A DNA stretch of 64,000 bases from Shewanella xiamenensis (GTDB taxonomy: Bacteria; Pseudomonadota; Gammaproteobacteria; Enterobacterales; Shewanellaceae), in NCBI RefSeq assembly GCF_014647135.1, contig NZ_BMOP01000001.1, positions 186,001-250,000 of the forward strand. The letters run 5' to 3'. A program made the position numbers and the translations under genes. Each line of letters begins with the position of its first letter. Positions within the stretch are counted from its first letter, which is position 1. Below are positions 1 through 9,287 of this stretch, piece by piece. The notes under the pieces were generated by a model that was not told where the DNA came from, made no database searches, and was given only the letters and a program-made list of their open reading frames with translations.

Positions 1-1101
1 AACACCGCGCTTCCAACGTGGCTCTTGTTCTTCTTGACCGTTAAGGATTTTAGAGAAGAAGGCAAAGTTTTCGTTGTCGAAGTCTTCGCTCAAGTTGCTC
101 GCTGCGTGGGTCAGCACTTGCCATTGCATGTAGGTTTTCCAAGTTGCTAGATCGGTCGTTTTGAGGACTTCGTTCAGGCCTTGGATATAGCTTGGTTGGT
201 TAACGATAATATCGGTTTGTTTGTCAGCACCTAATGCCGCTAAGTAGCCTGTCCAGTCGATATCTGGCGCTAAGCTTGGCAGATCTTTAACTTGATACAG
301 GTTATAGGATTTAGTGCTATCGCGGGTTTCAACCACATCCCAATGTTTAGCGGCAATGGCGGTTTCAAGTGCGAGGATAGATTCTGCACTGGCTTTGGGA
401 TTGGCAAGACCTGCTAGCGTGAACATTTTTTCGATATGAGCAAGGTAAGCTTTACGAATATTAACGAAACGCTCTGACTCGTTAAAGTAGTAGTCTTTTT
501 CTGGCAGGCTTAGGCCGTATTGATACAGGTGAGTCGCGTAACGGCTAGAGTTTTTTGCATCGATATCGATGTAGAAAGCCATTGGTGTGCCTGCGCCCAT
601 GATCTGGCTATGGGCGAAGTATTTAACCAGTTCGTTTTTATCTTTTAAGGCGTTGATGGCATCAAACTCGCCTTTGAGTGGCGTTACACCTAGTTTGTTT
701 AATGTGGCAGTGTCCATAAATGAACGATAAAGATCGGCCACTTTTTGCTCGTCAGTGCCTTCGGCCAGGTTTGGCGTAGCTGCGACTTCTTCGATAATCG
801 CTTTGACATCGTCACGGGATTTTTCACGCAGATCGTAGAAGGCTCCAATGCTAGTGCGATCGGCTGGAATTTCAGATTTTTTTAGCCAAGTACCGTTAAC
901 ATATTTATAGAAATCGTCCTGTGGACGTACTGATTTATCAAAGTTTTCAAATTCGATACCAGAACCCAATGCTTTAGTGACAGCGGCAGCTGTGGCGGTT
1001 TTAGCGGTTTCGGGCGCGCTAACTTGTGCTGGTTTGTCATTACAGGCAGTAAGGCCCGCGATAAGTGAGGCACACAGTCCCCCAATGAGTACTTTTCTCA
1101 T
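1..1101 (-). CDS. M13 (neprilysin-like) zinc metallopeptidase lipoprotein, N-terminal part
   Basis: The gene starts with ATG at 1101 and runs off the left edge, so 367 codons are visible. The first 20 residues form a lipoprotein signal ending LTAC, with Cys20 as the lipidation site, so the enzyme should be anchored in the envelope. The following sequence (YKYVNGTWLKK, then helical segments with DLYRSFMD and the YYFNESERFV region) matches the N-terminal domain of M13 oligopeptidases. The catalytic HExxH lies in the C-terminal part outside the window, so activity cannot be judged here. M13 enzymes cleave short peptides. The gene is divergent from rsuA across a 345-base gap and has no visible operon partner. 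Confidence 0.88.
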   Translation of the reverse strand, partial: MRKVLIGGLCASLIAGLTACNDKPAQVSAPETAKTATAAAVTKALGSGIEFENFDKSVRPQDDFYKYVNGTWLKKSEIPADRTSIGAFYDLREKSRDDVKAIIEEVAATPNLAEGTDEQKVADLYRSFMDTATLNKLGVTPLKGEFDAINALKDKNELVKYFAHSQIMGAGTPMAFYIDIDAKNSSRYATHLYQYGLSLPEKDYYFNESERFVNIRKAYLAHIEKMFTLAGLANPKASAESILALETAIAAKHWDVVETRDSTKSYNLYQVKDLPSLAPDIDWTGYLAALGADKQTDIIVNQPSYIQGLNEVLKTTDLATWKTYMQWQVLTHAASNLSEDFDNENFAFFSKILNGQEEQEPRWKRGV

Positions 1102-1446
1102 GTCGTTTCCTTCGAGTTTGTTATTGTGCCCATATCTGGGGCTATTTGGGTTCTAAATGGGATTGCTTCAGGCGCAATGCAACGTATGTTAATGCTTTAG
1201 TGGGAATCGAAACAAGGTGATTACACTTTTAAAGATGGATTTATTATCTGGCAGTTGTAACTAAAAATTACCATAACTTAAATTGACCTAAAAAGCAGCA
1301 AACATACCGTATGCAAGCATTACCGAGTTAGTATGTACTTATTTTATTTACGCCGACGCACTGATGTCGTTTTAGTTTAGGCTTTGTCCTTTTATTGATT
1401 GGGCTCATAATACGTCAGTTTTCATTTATTGAAGTTGAGTCATCAA
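1102..1446. other. Divergent intergenic region, M13 peptidase / rsuA
   Basis: This gap of about 345 bases holds no convincing gene. A possible sigma-70 promoter for rsuA is TTGTCC at 1384-1389 and CATAAT at 1406-1411, with a 16-base spacer. No clear operator or riboswitch was seen. The promoter is a reading by eye only. Confidence 0.3.
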
Positions 1447-2136
1447 GTGCGTTTAGACAAATTTATCTGTGAAAGTACCTCACTTACACGTTCCCTAGCT
1501 AAAAAAGCCTTACACCGTGGTGAGATTACCTGTGACGGCGTTGTGGTCAAAGACTCAGGCTTTAAAGTGCTTGAGGGGATGCAAGTATGCCTCGACGGCG
1601 AGCCTATTTCCCTCGTTGGTGAGCGTTATCTTATGCTCAATAAACCCGTTGATACGATTTGCTCGACCATAGATGAAGCCTATCCATCGGTACTGAGTTT
1701 GCTGGATATCGAAAAGCCTGAAACATTACACATTGCTGGCCGTTTAGATGCCGATACGACAGGCTTGGTGCTTATCACCAGTGATGGCCAGTGGTCGCAC
1801 CGGATCACTTCGCCCAAAAAAGACTGTGGCAAGCGTTACTTAGTGACGTTAGCCGAGCCTGTGGATGAGAGTCTGATTGGCGTCTTTGCCGCTGGAGTGG
1901 AGCTTAGAAACGAGGACGGCCTGACAAAACCCGCGGTGCTTGAAATCATTGAGCCACAGTTGGTGCGTTTAACCATTACCGAGGGTAAGTATCATCAAGT
2001 AAAGCGGATGTTTGCCGCGGTGGGCAACCATGTGGTTGGCTTGCATCGTGAAAGTATTGGTAGAATTGAATTAGATTCCGAACTTGCCCTAGGCGAATGG
2101 CGCTATCTGACGAGCGAAGAAATCGCTTCGATTTAA
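1447..2136 (+). CDS. rsuA: 16S rRNA pseudouridine(516) synthase RsuA
   Basis: RsuA converts U516 of 16S rRNA to pseudouridine. The protein has an N-terminal S4-like RNA-binding segment (about residues 1-60) and the catalytic segment AGRLDADTTGLVL, whose Asp is the family nucleophile. The stretch WSHRITSPKKDCGKRYLVTL and the C-terminal KYHQVKRMFAAVGNHV are close to E. coli RsuA. I place the start at GTG 1447 because the protein then begins MRLDKF, as in E. coli, and is 229 residues long against about 231 there. The frame stays open upstream to a TTG at 1429, and neither start has a strong ribosome binding site. It is a single-gene unit followed by a terminator. Confidence 0.93.
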   Translation: MRLDKFICESTSLTRSLAKKALHRGEITCDGVVVKDSGFKVLEGMQVCLDGEPISLVGERYLMLNKPVDTICSTIDEAYPSVLSLLDIEKPETLHIAGRLDADTTGLVLITSDGQWSHRITSPKKDCGKRYLVTLAEPVDESLIGVFAAGVELRNEDGLTKPAVLEIIEPQLVRLTITEGKYHQVKRMFAAVGNHVVGLHRESIGRIELDSELALGEWRYLTSEEIASI

Positions 2137-2150
2137 CACCGTTTGGCTAA

Positions 2151-2181
2151 AAAAATGCCGCTCCTGATGAGCGGCATTTTT
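2151..2181. terminator. Bidirectional intrinsic terminator, rsuA / DUF4097 gene
   Basis: A 13-bp arm (AAAAATGCCGCTC) pairs with GAGCGGCATTTTT across a 5-base loop. It has an A tract on the left and a T tract on the right, so it can serve both convergent genes. Confidence 0.85.
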
Positions 2182-2220
2182 ATTGCTATTTTTATCGCTA
2201 ATTCGTGTTTTCTGATAAGG

Positions 2221-3177
2221 CTATTGTTTTTTCAGGATCAGATTACCGCTAATAGTGTCCATCTTCACACTGGCGCTACCAGCACCCGTTTGGAAGCTTA
2301 AGGATTCATTCGGCACGTATTTTTGTCTTTGTGGCACATCTTGGCTCAAGCTGTTTTTGATTTTGCCGCCTGGGCCGCCATTGAGCTCGAAGCTGGCATC
2401 GGGCACATCGGCAAAGCTTAAAGTCATATCGCCACTGACACTTTCAAGATTGGCTTTATTAAAGGCTTTGGCTAGCGACACTTGGGCGTCGCCGCTAACG
2501 GTACGTACATTAACTTCTTTAGCGGTTTTAAAGTCGCCATTAATTTCGCCTGAAACCTGCTCGACGTTGACTTTGTCGGCTAAGGTTTGGCTGCTGAGAT
2601 CGCCACTGACTAAGCGGTATTTTATTTCGCCTTTGCTTTCAGAATCTTTAATCTCGCCAGAAACTGTATCTAACATCACTTTACCTGTTAATCCTTTGGT
2701 GGTGATATCGCCTGAGACAGTGTGTAACGTCGGATTACCCCCTAAATTATCGGCGCTGATATTGCCACTAATGGTATTGAGTTCAAGCTCGCCTTGAGTC
2801 TGGCTGATTTGTAGATTAGCTGAAATCGTATCGGCATTGAGCTTAACGGTTTTAGGTACTTTAATGGTGAGCTTTGAGCCATTGTTGTCACTGCCGTTAT
2901 AGTGGCGTGGCATTTTATCTTCGATATTCAGATTGTTACCTTTCTGCTCAAAGACAAAACCTTCGCTTAGCTCATCCAAAGTGCCGGTCACGCTGACTTC
3001 ATTTTTATCCCAGCTTTGAATTTGCACGCTGCCCCGTTGGATTTTGATTTGCAGCAGAGTATCGCTGCTAATGGGTAACTGCTTATCCACACTTTCAGCG
3101 GCGAACACGCTGCCCATAAGGCCAAGGTAAAGTGTTGACACTAATAGACTGGTTTTCGTGAGGGTAAAATGGCTCAT
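2221..3177 (-). CDS. Exported DUF4097 beta-repeat (putative adhesin) protein
   Basis: The 318-residue protein has a signal peptide ending near VFAAES. The rest is a regular beta repeat in which the motif [TV]SG[DEN] recurs about eight times (TISGN, TVSGD, TVSGE, LVSGD, QVSGE, TVSGD, SVSGD, TISGN) at intervals of about 18-22 residues. This is the pattern of the DUF4097 / putative adhesin family, predicted to fold as a beta solenoid; the molecular role of the family is unknown. It is the last gene of a tightly overlapping operon with an ECF sigma factor and a membrane protein. Its start overlaps the upstream stop as ATGA, so translation is probably coupled. I infer that it acts outside the inner membrane under control of that sigma factor. 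Confidence 0.85.
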   Translation of the reverse strand: MSHFTLTKTSLLVSTLYLGLMGSVFAAESVDKQLPISSDTLLQIKIQRGSVQIQSWDKNEVSVTGTLDELSEGFVFEQKGNNLNIEDKMPRHYNGSDNNGSKLTIKVPKTVKLNADTISANLQISQTQGELELNTISGNISADNLGGNPTLHTVSGDITTKGLTGKVMLDTVSGEIKDSESKGEIKYRLVSGDLSSQTLADKVNVEQVSGEINGDFKTAKEVNVRTVSGDAQVSLAKAFNKANLESVSGDMTLSFADVPDASFELNGGPGGKIKNSLSQDVPQRQKYVPNESLSFQTGAGSASVKMDTISGNLILKKQ

Positions 3178-3752
3178 ATGCTATTTCCTTGTGTTGAGTT
3201 TTGAATCGGAAGTTTTTGGCCTTGTTGTAGCAAATCGAGTTCACGTTGTTGCACCCAAAGCCAGAGTTGCCAAAGTTGTTTGTCGGTGGGATTAGCCTGT
3301 AATGCTTGATAAATCTGTTCGCCTGCACGACGTAATTCCGCTAAGCCTTGCTCTAACGGGGCGCTAAAGCGGCTCGTTTGCCAAGCGACTACCGTTGGGG
3401 TCTGTGCGAGGCTCGTCACCTGGGCTTGATGTGTCTGGGCTATTTGGCTTAGCAAAGCTTGCAGCACTTGCTCATCATCCGCAGCTTGGCTGGCGATTTG
3501 TTCTGGGAGCGAGGTTTTTACCGGAGCTTGAGTGTAGAACCCGAAGAACACCGCCAGCACTATAGTTGCGGCAATCGCCCATTGCGCACCTTGTAGTCGC
3601 GGCGCTTGGCGACTCGCTGGTTGCGACGCTAATGGCTTATCCATACGTTTTTCGATGCCTTGCCAAAGATCCCGTTCGGGCGTTAGTGTTTTGGGAGCAT
3701 CATCAATCAACTGCTGGAGCTTGGCCTCGCGAGCATTATTAGATAAGGACAT
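3174..3752 (-). CDS. Single-pass membrane protein, probable anti-sigma factor
   Basis: This 192-residue protein has a cytoplasmic N-terminus of about 57 residues containing PERDLWQGIEKRM. One transmembrane segment follows (about 58-74, AIAATIVLAVFFGFYTQ), then a Gln-rich periplasmic domain. It sits directly behind an ECF sigma gene, sharing one base (TAATG), and overlaps the next gene by four bases. That position and topology are typical of anti-sigma factors that hold an ECF sigma at the membrane. I see no zinc-binding HxxxCxxC motif, so it is not a classical ZAS protein. The function is inferred from context. Confidence 0.65.
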   Translation of the reverse strand: MSLSNNAREAKLQQLIDDAPKTLTPERDLWQGIEKRMDKPLASQPASRQAPRLQGAQWAIAATIVLAVFFGFYTQAPVKTSLPEQIASQAADDEQVLQALLSQIAQTHQAQVTSLAQTPTVVAWQTSRFSAPLEQGLAELRRAGEQIYQALQANPTDKQLWQLWLWVQQRELDLLQQGQKLPIQNSTQGNSI

Positions 3753-4252
3753 TACAGCATCTCCTGTAGTAATTGCTTGGCTCTGTGGTACTGGGTCTTA
3801 CTGGTTCCCACGGCAATACCAAGTAATTGTGCAATTTCTTCATGTTGATAGCCTTCAATCGCGCAGAGTACAAACACGATACGCGCCCGCTCTGGCAGTT
3901 TTAGGATCAACTTGTCTAACCCTTGATAATGTTCATCGGCGCTTGAATGTTCATCGTCACTCTCCATTGGGATAAAACGTGCCCAAAACGACTTTTGCTT
4001 ACGGATAAAGCTCAGTGCCTGATTCACGCAAATGCTGTGTAACCAAGTGGAGAACTGACTCTCTCCCCTAAATTGCGGCAATTTCTGCCACACCAAAATA
4101 AAGCACTCTTGGGTGATTTCTTCTGCCTGCGAGGCTTGGCCAGATAACCGCAGTGATAGGGCATATATCCTTGGATGATGGTGTAAATACAGCTGCTTAA
4201 ATGCGGCTCTATTACCTTGGCTAGCCAAGGTGATGAGGTCAAATTCTGACAT
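3752..4252 (-). CDS. ECF-type RNA polymerase sigma factor
   Basis: An open frame reaches 4285, but the second Met (4252) gives the normal N-terminus MSEFDLITLASQG and 166 residues. Region 2 includes FKQLYLHHHPRIYALSLRLSG and the core-binding ITQECFILVWQKL; the -10 recognition part is QFSTWLHSICVNQALSFIRK. Region 4 is LPERARIVFVLCAIEGYQHEEIAQLLGIAVGTSKTQYHRAKQLL, a helix-turn-helix for the -35 element. It is the first gene of the sigma / anti-sigma / DUF4097 operon and probably autoregulated, as is usual for such sigma factors. The target promoter sequence could not be defined from this window. Confidence 0.88.
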   Translation of the reverse strand: MSEFDLITLASQGNRAAFKQLYLHHHPRIYALSLRLSGQASQAEEITQECFILVWQKLPQFRGESQFSTWLHSICVNQALSFIRKQKSFWARFIPMESDDEHSSADEHYQGLDKLILKLPERARIVFVLCAIEGYQHEEIAQLLGIAVGTSKTQYHRAKQLLQEML

Positions 4253-4353
4253 TGCATTGTTGAGTGGGAGTCTCCCTGCCGTCACAGCCTTTTCCTGTCA
4301 TCTGAGTGAATGTTTATAGATTGGACGCTCTGAAAAGCACAAAAGGTTTGTAT

Positions 4354-4378
4354 CTGATAAAAATAAATTTTTTATCAG
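4354..4378. repeat. AT-rich inverted repeat upstream of the ECF operon
   Basis: CTGATAAAAA at 4354-4363 is repeated inverted as TTTTTATCAG at 4369-4378, with a 5-base centre. It lies about 100 bases upstream of the sigma factor start. It could be an operator or a terminator-like hairpin. Confidence 0.45.
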
Positions 4379-4488
4379 TTCATTTAGCATCACTTGTTCG
4401 AGTTTTATAGTAAAATTAGTGGCAAAAATTTAGAGTTAAGTTTATGAACTTACAGGTTTTATACCAGTTGGTATTCTGAATCATAACT

Positions 4489-4523
4489 CTATGAAAGTAA
4501 AATCACAGATTATACTTTCATAG
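4489..4523. repeat. Perfect 11-bp inverted repeat upstream of chemoreceptor gene
   Basis: CTATGAAAGTA (4489-4499) and TACTTTCATAG (4513-4523) are exact reverse complements separated by 13 bases. The repeat is about 165 bases before the chemoreceptor start. There is no T tract, so it is not a standard terminator. A regulator-binding site or an mRNA leader stem is possible. Confidence 0.55.
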
Positions 4524-4688
4524 TTGCCACTATACTTGGCTGTCAATGTAAATCGAAAAATGGAGAAAGTTCCGAAGCGGATAAAACAATAAATGAAAGA
4601 TGAACTTTTTATGTCAAGGCTATATTTACTGTAAAAGACGTGACTCCCAACTATCTTTTTAAGAGATGTTATTTATTAGGGGCTTTTT

Positions 4689-6551
4689 ATGTTAATCCGC
4701 TCGAAATTGTTACTCAGTGCTGCCGTATCTGTAACGGCCGTGATAGCCATGTTTGGATTGCAGCTTTATACAAATTCAGTTGAGTCGGAACTCTCCCACG
4801 CGGCGCAAAACGTGCTCGAACTTGAGCGTGACGTGTTGTTACTGCGTAAAAATGAAAAGGACTTTTTTGGCCGTAAAGATATTCAATATGTTGAAAAACA
4901 TAAACAAGTTCATGCCTCAATTGATGACATGATTCCTAAGCTTGAAAAAATCTTTAAAAAATACGATGTACCTATTACTTCCCTCGAAAGTTTTGACCGC
5001 AATTTAAATCAATATCAACAGGCCTTTAATGAGGTTGTTCAACTGCAACAAGAAATTGGCTTAACACCCAAAACAGGTCTCTATGGCACCTTAAGAACTG
5101 CGGTGCACAATGTGGAATCCATGCTGAAGGAATACGATCAACTTTCTTTGCAAGTTGCCATGTTGCAGCTTAGACGCAATGAAAAAGATTTTATGTTGCG
5201 CCGCGAAATGAGCTATGTCGAGACCTTCGATGCCAATATTGCTTTGTTTAATAGCAGCTTAAGGGCATCAAGTTTAGATATTGATGCGCAAAATAAAATT
5301 GTTGCATTGATCGAACAATATCAAAAAGACTTTAAAAGCCTCGTTAGTAAAGAGCAGCAACTGGGTTTAGATGAAAAACAGGGCACGATGGCACAGTTAA
5401 TCGCCGCGAATAAATTAACAGAATCTAGCGCCGATGAGCTGCATAAACTTGCTCTCAAATCTATCGAAGATACAGAAAAGAGCAGCAGGAATATTGGAAT
5501 CGCTGTCTTTCTGATGATTGCATTAATCCTCGGCATAATTACTTACTTAATAATCCGTAGCATTATTAATCCCGTTGCGCGCATTACACAGGTTATTTCA
5601 CGCATCGAAGTGAGTAAAAACTTAACCCTAAGATGCGATGCATCAACGCAAGATGAGTTAGGCGAAATTGCACAGCATTTCAATAGCATGGTGGTTAGTT
5701 TCCAGCAGCTTATCGAGCAGGTTATTGAGTCTGTCTCTACTATTAACACCTCAAGTAAGAGTGTCTCAGAGAATGCCATGCTTGCTTCTGAAGGTGTTGC
5801 GCAGCAACTTAACGAAACCGATATGGTGGCTACCGCGATTACCGAAATGGGCGCCACCATTGATGAAATCGCTAAAACGACCGAGCTTGCGGCACTCAAA
5901 GCGGGTAAAACCCATGATAACGCTCAGTTGGGGCAAACTGAGGTAGAGCAGACGATTCTTAAAATTAGACAGTTATCTGAGCAAATTAATACGAGTGCTT
6001 CAGTAGTGGACGAGCTTGAGCGCGATAGCGAAACCATTGGCAGTGTGCTTGATGTGATCCGCGGCATTGCTGAGCAAACCAACTTACTCGCATTGAATGC
6101 TGCGATTGAAGCGGCGCGTGCTGGAGAGCAGGGGCGTGGATTTGCTGTTGTGGCTGATGAGGTGCGTAGTCTAGCGATGCGAACTCAGACATCGACACAG
6201 GAGATTGCTAATATTATTCAAACCTTGCAAAGCCGAACCCGTTCTATTGTGCAATTAATGGATGCGAGCCAAAAACAAGGTGCAGAGAGTGCTGAGCAGG
6301 CCGCAGCAGCGGGGGAATTACTAAAGCTTATCAATAATGACGTTCGAAACATTATGGATATGAGTACGCAGATTGCTGCTGCAATTGAAGAGCAAAGTAT
6401 GGTGGCTGCTGAAGTGAATAAGAATGTTGTGGTCATCCGCGATATTGCGGAGCAATCTTCCCATGCAGCCGATGCTAATGCTTCGGCATCGGACGAGTTA
6501 AGAACCCGAGCCGAGTATTTGGTGAGTGCTGTGAGCCATTTTAAGATCTAA
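4689..6551 (+). CDS. Methyl-accepting chemotaxis protein with HBM-type sensor
   Basis: This 620-residue inner membrane chemoreceptor has a first transmembrane helix at about residues 8-26 and a long helical periplasmic domain to about 266. That domain contains two related motifs, [19 protein letters not shown] and [18 protein letters not shown], the signature of the helical bimodular (HBM) sensor family. A second membrane helix (about 268-289) is followed by a HAMP domain and a cytoplasmic signalling coiled coil. The conserved tip ([34 protein letters not shown], about 457-493) binds CheA and CheW. Known HBM receptors sense small molecules such as TCA-cycle acids, but the ligand here is unknown. 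It is monocistronic. Confidence 0.93.
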   Translation: MLIRSKLLLSAAVSVTAVIAMFGLQLYTNSVESELSHAAQNVLELERDVLLLRKNEKDFFGRKDIQYVEKHKQVHASIDDMIPKLEKIFKKYDVPITSLESFDRNLNQYQQAFNEVVQLQQEIGLTPKTGLYGTLRTAVHNVESMLKEYDQLSLQVAMLQLRRNEKDFMLRREMSYVETFDANIALFNSSLRASSLDIDAQNKIVALIEQYQKDFKSLVSKEQQLGLDEKQGTMAQLIAANKLTESSADELHKLALKSIEDTEKSSRNIGIAVFLMIALILGIITYLIIRSIINPVARITQVISRIEVSKNLTLRCDASTQDELGEIAQHFNSMVVSFQQLIEQVIESVSTINTSSKSVSENAMLASEGVAQQLNETDMVATAITEMGATIDEIAKTTELAALKAGKTHDNAQLGQTEVEQTILKIRQLSEQINTSASVVDELERDSETIGSVLDVIRGIAEQTNLLALNAAIEAARAGEQGRGFAVVADEVRSLAMRTQTSTQEIANIIQTLQSRTRSIVQLMDASQKQGAESAEQAAAAGELLKLINNDVRNIMDMSTQIAAAIEEQSMVAAEVNKNVVVIRDIAEQSSHAADANASASDELRTRAEYLVSAVSHFKI

Positions 6552-6680
6552 ACGATTATGCTTGAGACGCACCTTGGGGGGCGTTTCTATAGTATTTTGA
6601 GGCGCGTTTGTGGATGGATAAGGCAGAAGTCGATTCAATCCTAAAATGTAAAATAAGACCAAAGCTAAAACGCGCAAACA

Positions 6681-6707
6681 AAAAACGCACCTTGAGGTGC
6701 GTTTTTT
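6681..6707. terminator. Bidirectional terminator, chemoreceptor / prs
   Basis: AAAAACGCACCT pairs with AGGTGCGTTTTT with almost no loop, flanked by A and T tracts. It ends prs on the minus strand and could also serve the plus-strand chemoreceptor gene. Confidence 0.85.
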
Positions 6708-6725
6708 TATGCAAGTGCCGTAAGA

Positions 6726-7673
6726 TTAGTGGCTGAACATTGCAGAGATAGACTCTTCGTTGCTTACACGGCGAATGGCTTCCGCCAATACCGCCGACAT
6801 CGTCAGTTGAGTCACTTTCGCCACTTTCAGCATTTCAGGGCTTAAAGGTACGGTATCTGTGACGATCACTTCATCGATCACTGAGTTGGTGATATTTTCA
6901 GCCGCTTTACCAGAGAACACTGGGTGAGTTGCGTAAGCAAATACGCGGTTTGCACCATGTTCTTTCAAGGCTTCAGCTGCTTTACACAGAGTGCCGCCTG
7001 TGTCGATCATATCGTCAACGATAATGCAGTCACGGCCTTGAACATCGCCGATAATGTGCATGACTTGTGCAACGTTTGCCTGTGGACGACGTTTATCGAT
7101 AATGGCCAAATCAGAATCATCTAACAGTTTTGCCACTGCGCGAGCACGAACCACGCCACCGATGTCAGGAGAGACAACCACAGGGTTATCTAACTTCTTC
7201 GCAACCATGTCTTCTAATAGCACTGGGCTACCAAATACGTTATCAACAGGAACGTCGAAGAAGCCTTGGATCTGCTCAGCGTGTAAATCACAGGTCAAAA
7301 CGCGGTCAACACCGACGCTAGACAGGAAGTCAGCAACCACTTTTGCCGTAATAGGTACACGTGCGCTGCGGACGCGACGGTCTTGACGAGCATAACCAAA
7401 GTAAGGAATAACAGCAGTGATACGACCAGCAGATGCACGGCGTAGCGCATCAACCATCACGATCAGTTCCATGAGGTTATCGTTAGTCGGCGCGCAGGTG
7501 GATTGGATGATAAACACATCGGCACCACGTACATTTTCGTTGATTTGGACACTGATTTCACCATCGCTGAAACGACCAACCACTGCGTCTCCGAGTTTAC
7601 AAAATAGACGATCGGCTATCTTCTTAGCGAGACTGGGGGTGGCATTCCCAGCAAAGAGCTTGATGTCGGGCAC
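6726..7673 (-). CDS. prs: Ribose-phosphate pyrophosphokinase (PRPP synthetase)
   Basis: Prs makes PRPP from ribose 5-phosphate and ATP, feeding purine, pyrimidine, histidine, tryptophan and NAD synthesis. The 315 residues match the family length. Visible motifs are [16 protein letters not shown], the ATP-binding region [14 protein letters not shown], and the PRPP-binding loop [10 protein letters not shown]. The start is GTG (7673), giving [10 protein letters not shown]. It follows ispE and lolB on the same strand, the same order as E. coli lolB-ispE-prs. The 113-base ispE-prs gap contains a long nested hairpin (7711-7775) that would lie in the prs leader of any transcript coming from ispE. 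Confidence 0.97.
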   Translation of the reverse strand: MPDIKLFAGNATPSLAKKIADRLFCKLGDAVVGRFSDGEISVQINENVRGADVFIIQSTCAPTNDNLMELIVMVDALRRASAGRITAVIPYFGYARQDRRVRSARVPITAKVVADFLSSVGVDRVLTCDLHAEQIQGFFDVPVDNVFGSPVLLEDMVAKKLDNPVVVSPDIGGVVRARAVAKLLDDSDLAIIDKRRPQANVAQVMHIIGDVQGRDCIIVDDMIDTGGTLCKAAEALKEHGANRVFAYATHPVFSGKAAENITNSVIDEVIVTDTVPLSPEMLKVAKVTQLTMSAVLAEAIRRVSNEESISAMFSH

Positions 7674-7710
7674 TGTATGAACCTCAGGCGTTTGCTTTAT
7701 ATTTTAGTGG

Positions 7711-7775
7711 CTAGAGCAACGACGATGCGGGGACGGGAGCGGACCCGTGGGCTATCGTGAAAAAAGTTGCTCTAG
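7711..7775 (-). promoter_or_regulatory. Nested stem-loop in the prs 5' leader (ispE-prs gap)
   Basis: There are three nested, perfectly complementary arms. CTAGAGCAAC (7711-7720) pairs with 7766-7775, ACGAT (7722-7726) with 7754-7758, and ACGGG (7733-7737) with CCCGT (7744-7748) around a 6-base loop. Internal loops are 1/7 and 6/5 bases. The structure ends about 38 bases upstream of the prs GTG. It is not terminator-like in the prs direction, because no T tract follows the stem. It may be an mRNA leader controlling prs, a processing site or a small RNA; no known family was recognised. Confidence 0.6.
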
Positions 7776-7786
7776 AAGAAAGTAGT

Positions 7787-8641
7787 TTATGGACGATTGA
7801 GTCGCACTATGAGCGGCGAAATATTCATCCCTTTTGCAACAAATCCTTGCATATCAGACGGTAATTTCGCCAAGGCTGCGAGAGCTTGCTGCTGCGACGA
7901 AAACTCCCCAAACACGCATGCGCCCGTTCCGGTCATTCTCGACGGCGCATATTCTAGCAGCCAGCCTAAGGCCTTGGCAACTTGAGGGTATTTAGATACG
8001 ACCAGTTCTTGGCAATCATTTCTCCAAGGTTGGCTCAGTAAAGTGTCAATGCCAAGCTTAGGCGTATTACGCGGCAGCTGCGGATCTTGGAATACCGCTG
8101 TGGTGGAAACATGAGCGTCAGGGGCAATGATTAAATACCATAATTCAGCGGGATTAACCGTCTGTAAACGCTCTCCAACTCCCTCGGCAAATGCAGCGAA
8201 ACCATGAATAAAAACAGGGATATCGGCACCGAGTTTTAAGCCAATTGCCGCTAATTGATCATGAGACAATTGGGTATTCCATAACTGATTCAAGGCGACA
8301 AGTGTGGTGGCTGCATCCGAGGAGCCACCGCCTAAACCGCCGCCCATGGGCAGACGTTTATCGAGCCAGATTTCTGCACCGCCAGGATAACCTGTAGATT
8401 GTTGCAGTGATTTTGCGGCTCGCAGAATTAAGTTATCGCTATCCGCGACAACGTTTGACATGTTCGAGTGCAAAATCAGTTCAGGTGTGTAAGTCACTCG
8501 AAAGTCGAGTTGATCGCAACAGTCAACAAATTGAAATAGGGTTTGCAACTCATGGTAACCGTCACTGCGGCGTCCGTTGATATGCAAAAACAGATTGAGT
8601 TTGGCGGGAGCTGGCCAATTGCGTGAAATCTCTTGGGACAT
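7787..8641 (-). CDS. ispE: 4-diphosphocytidyl-2-C-methyl-D-erythritol kinase
   Basis: IspE phosphorylates CDP-methylerythritol at the 2-hydroxyl in the MEP isoprenoid pathway, using ATP. The protein has 284 residues. The N-terminal [30 protein letters not shown] is the family substrate-binding segment, with the catalytic Lys in PAKLN. The GHMP-kinase phosphate loop is [21 protein letters not shown] at about residues 97-117. ispE starts one base after the lolB stop, so the two are co-transcribed and probably translationally coupled. Confidence 0.96.
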   Translation of the reverse strand: MSQEISRNWPAPAKLNLFLHINGRRSDGYHELQTLFQFVDCCDQLDFRVTYTPELILHSNMSNVVADSDNLILRAAKSLQQSTGYPGGAEIWLDKRLPMGGGLGGGSSDAATTLVALNQLWNTQLSHDQLAAIGLKLGADIPVFIHGFAAFAEGVGERLQTVNPAELWYLIIAPDAHVSTTAVFQDPQLPRNTPKLGIDTLLSQPWRNDCQELVVSKYPQVAKALGWLLEYAPSRMTGTGACVFGEFSSQQQALAALAKLPSDMQGFVAKGMNISPLIVRLNRP

Positions 8642-8642
8642 G

Positions 8643-9287
8643 CTAAGGTTTTTCTCCGAGCAGTATTGAGGGTTTACCTAAGGCTTGCCATTGATTGAGC
8701 TGAAGCTTGAGCTGTAAATCACCGCGTTCGAGCGTTAATTGGTAAGGCACCTTAGCGCCACTTTGGGATTGCCAGCTTAAAAATGTGACTAACCAAGGCG
8801 GTGGCGTTTGCACATTTTGCAGTTGCTTAGTTTGGCCTGTACTATCAACGACGATAACGCGATCTAAACTGCCAGTTTGTCCTGTGATCCACAGGGGCAA
8901 ATCATTAATCGGGATAGACCAGCCGCTGACGCGTTCAAGTAAGGCTTGGGCGTTATTATCACGAAAATCTTTGCCATCAATATGTAGGTGAGCCGAGTGA
9001 GGCGTTGCCTCCAAAGTCAATACTGTAGTACCTAACATCGTCGTGAGCGTGAGCTCGTCGCGCTCCTCGCTGTGGCGCCAATAGAGATTGGCACTGAGCT
9101 TATCTTCAGGTGTGCGGATAGCGAGTTTACCCTGTAGCTCCCACGCTTTAGCTTGGGCTGCATTATCGACCGTAATAGGGCTGAGATCGGTCATAGGCGG
9201 CAGTGTTTCACAGCCGCCTAAAAATAATAGTCCGCTCAAGGCGATACAAGAGAAAATGGATTTTGTGAAGCGCTTCAAATTATTCAT
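8643..9287 (-). CDS. lolB: Outer membrane lipoprotein insertion receptor LolB
   Basis: LolB takes lipoproteins from the periplasmic carrier LolA and inserts them into the inner leaflet of the outer membrane. The 214-residue protein has a lipoprotein signal with lipobox LGGC and Cys26. The residue after Cys is Glu, compatible with outer membrane sorting. The mature part has the LolB traits [25 protein letters not shown] and [16 protein letters not shown]. It is the first gene of lolB-ispE-prs and is divergent from hemA. Confidence 0.94.
   Translation of the reverse strand: MNNLKRFTKSIFSCIALSGLLFLGGCETLPPMTDLSPITVDNAAQAKAWELQGKLAIRTPEDKLSANLYWRHSEERDELTLTTMLGTTVLTLEATPHSAHLHIDGKDFRDNNAQALLERVSGWSIPINDLPLWITGQTGSLDRVIVVDSTGQTKQLQNVQTPPPWLVTFLSWQSQSGAKVPYQLTLERGDLQLKLQLNQWQALGKPSILLGEKP

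Larger units (their letters stand above)
4253..4688. other. Divergent intergenic region with two inverted repeats
   Basis: This gap of about 435 bases separates the ECF operon from a chemoreceptor gene. No gene is visible. It contains an AT-rich 10-bp inverted repeat (4354-4378) and a perfect 11-bp inverted repeat (4489-4523), listed separately. Promoters for both sides must lie here, but I cannot assign them reliably. Confidence 0.5.

Noticed and set aside
2255-2797. 180-codon open frame on the plus strand
   Set aside because: It is antisense to the DUF4097 gene, with composition set by that gene's repeats and no ribosome binding site.
4253-4688. c-di-GMP (GEMM) riboswitch before the chemoreceptor
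   Set aside because: The conserved GEMM sequence blocks are absent; only simple inverted repeats are seen. The upstream regions of the M36 protease and barrel genes were also checked without success.
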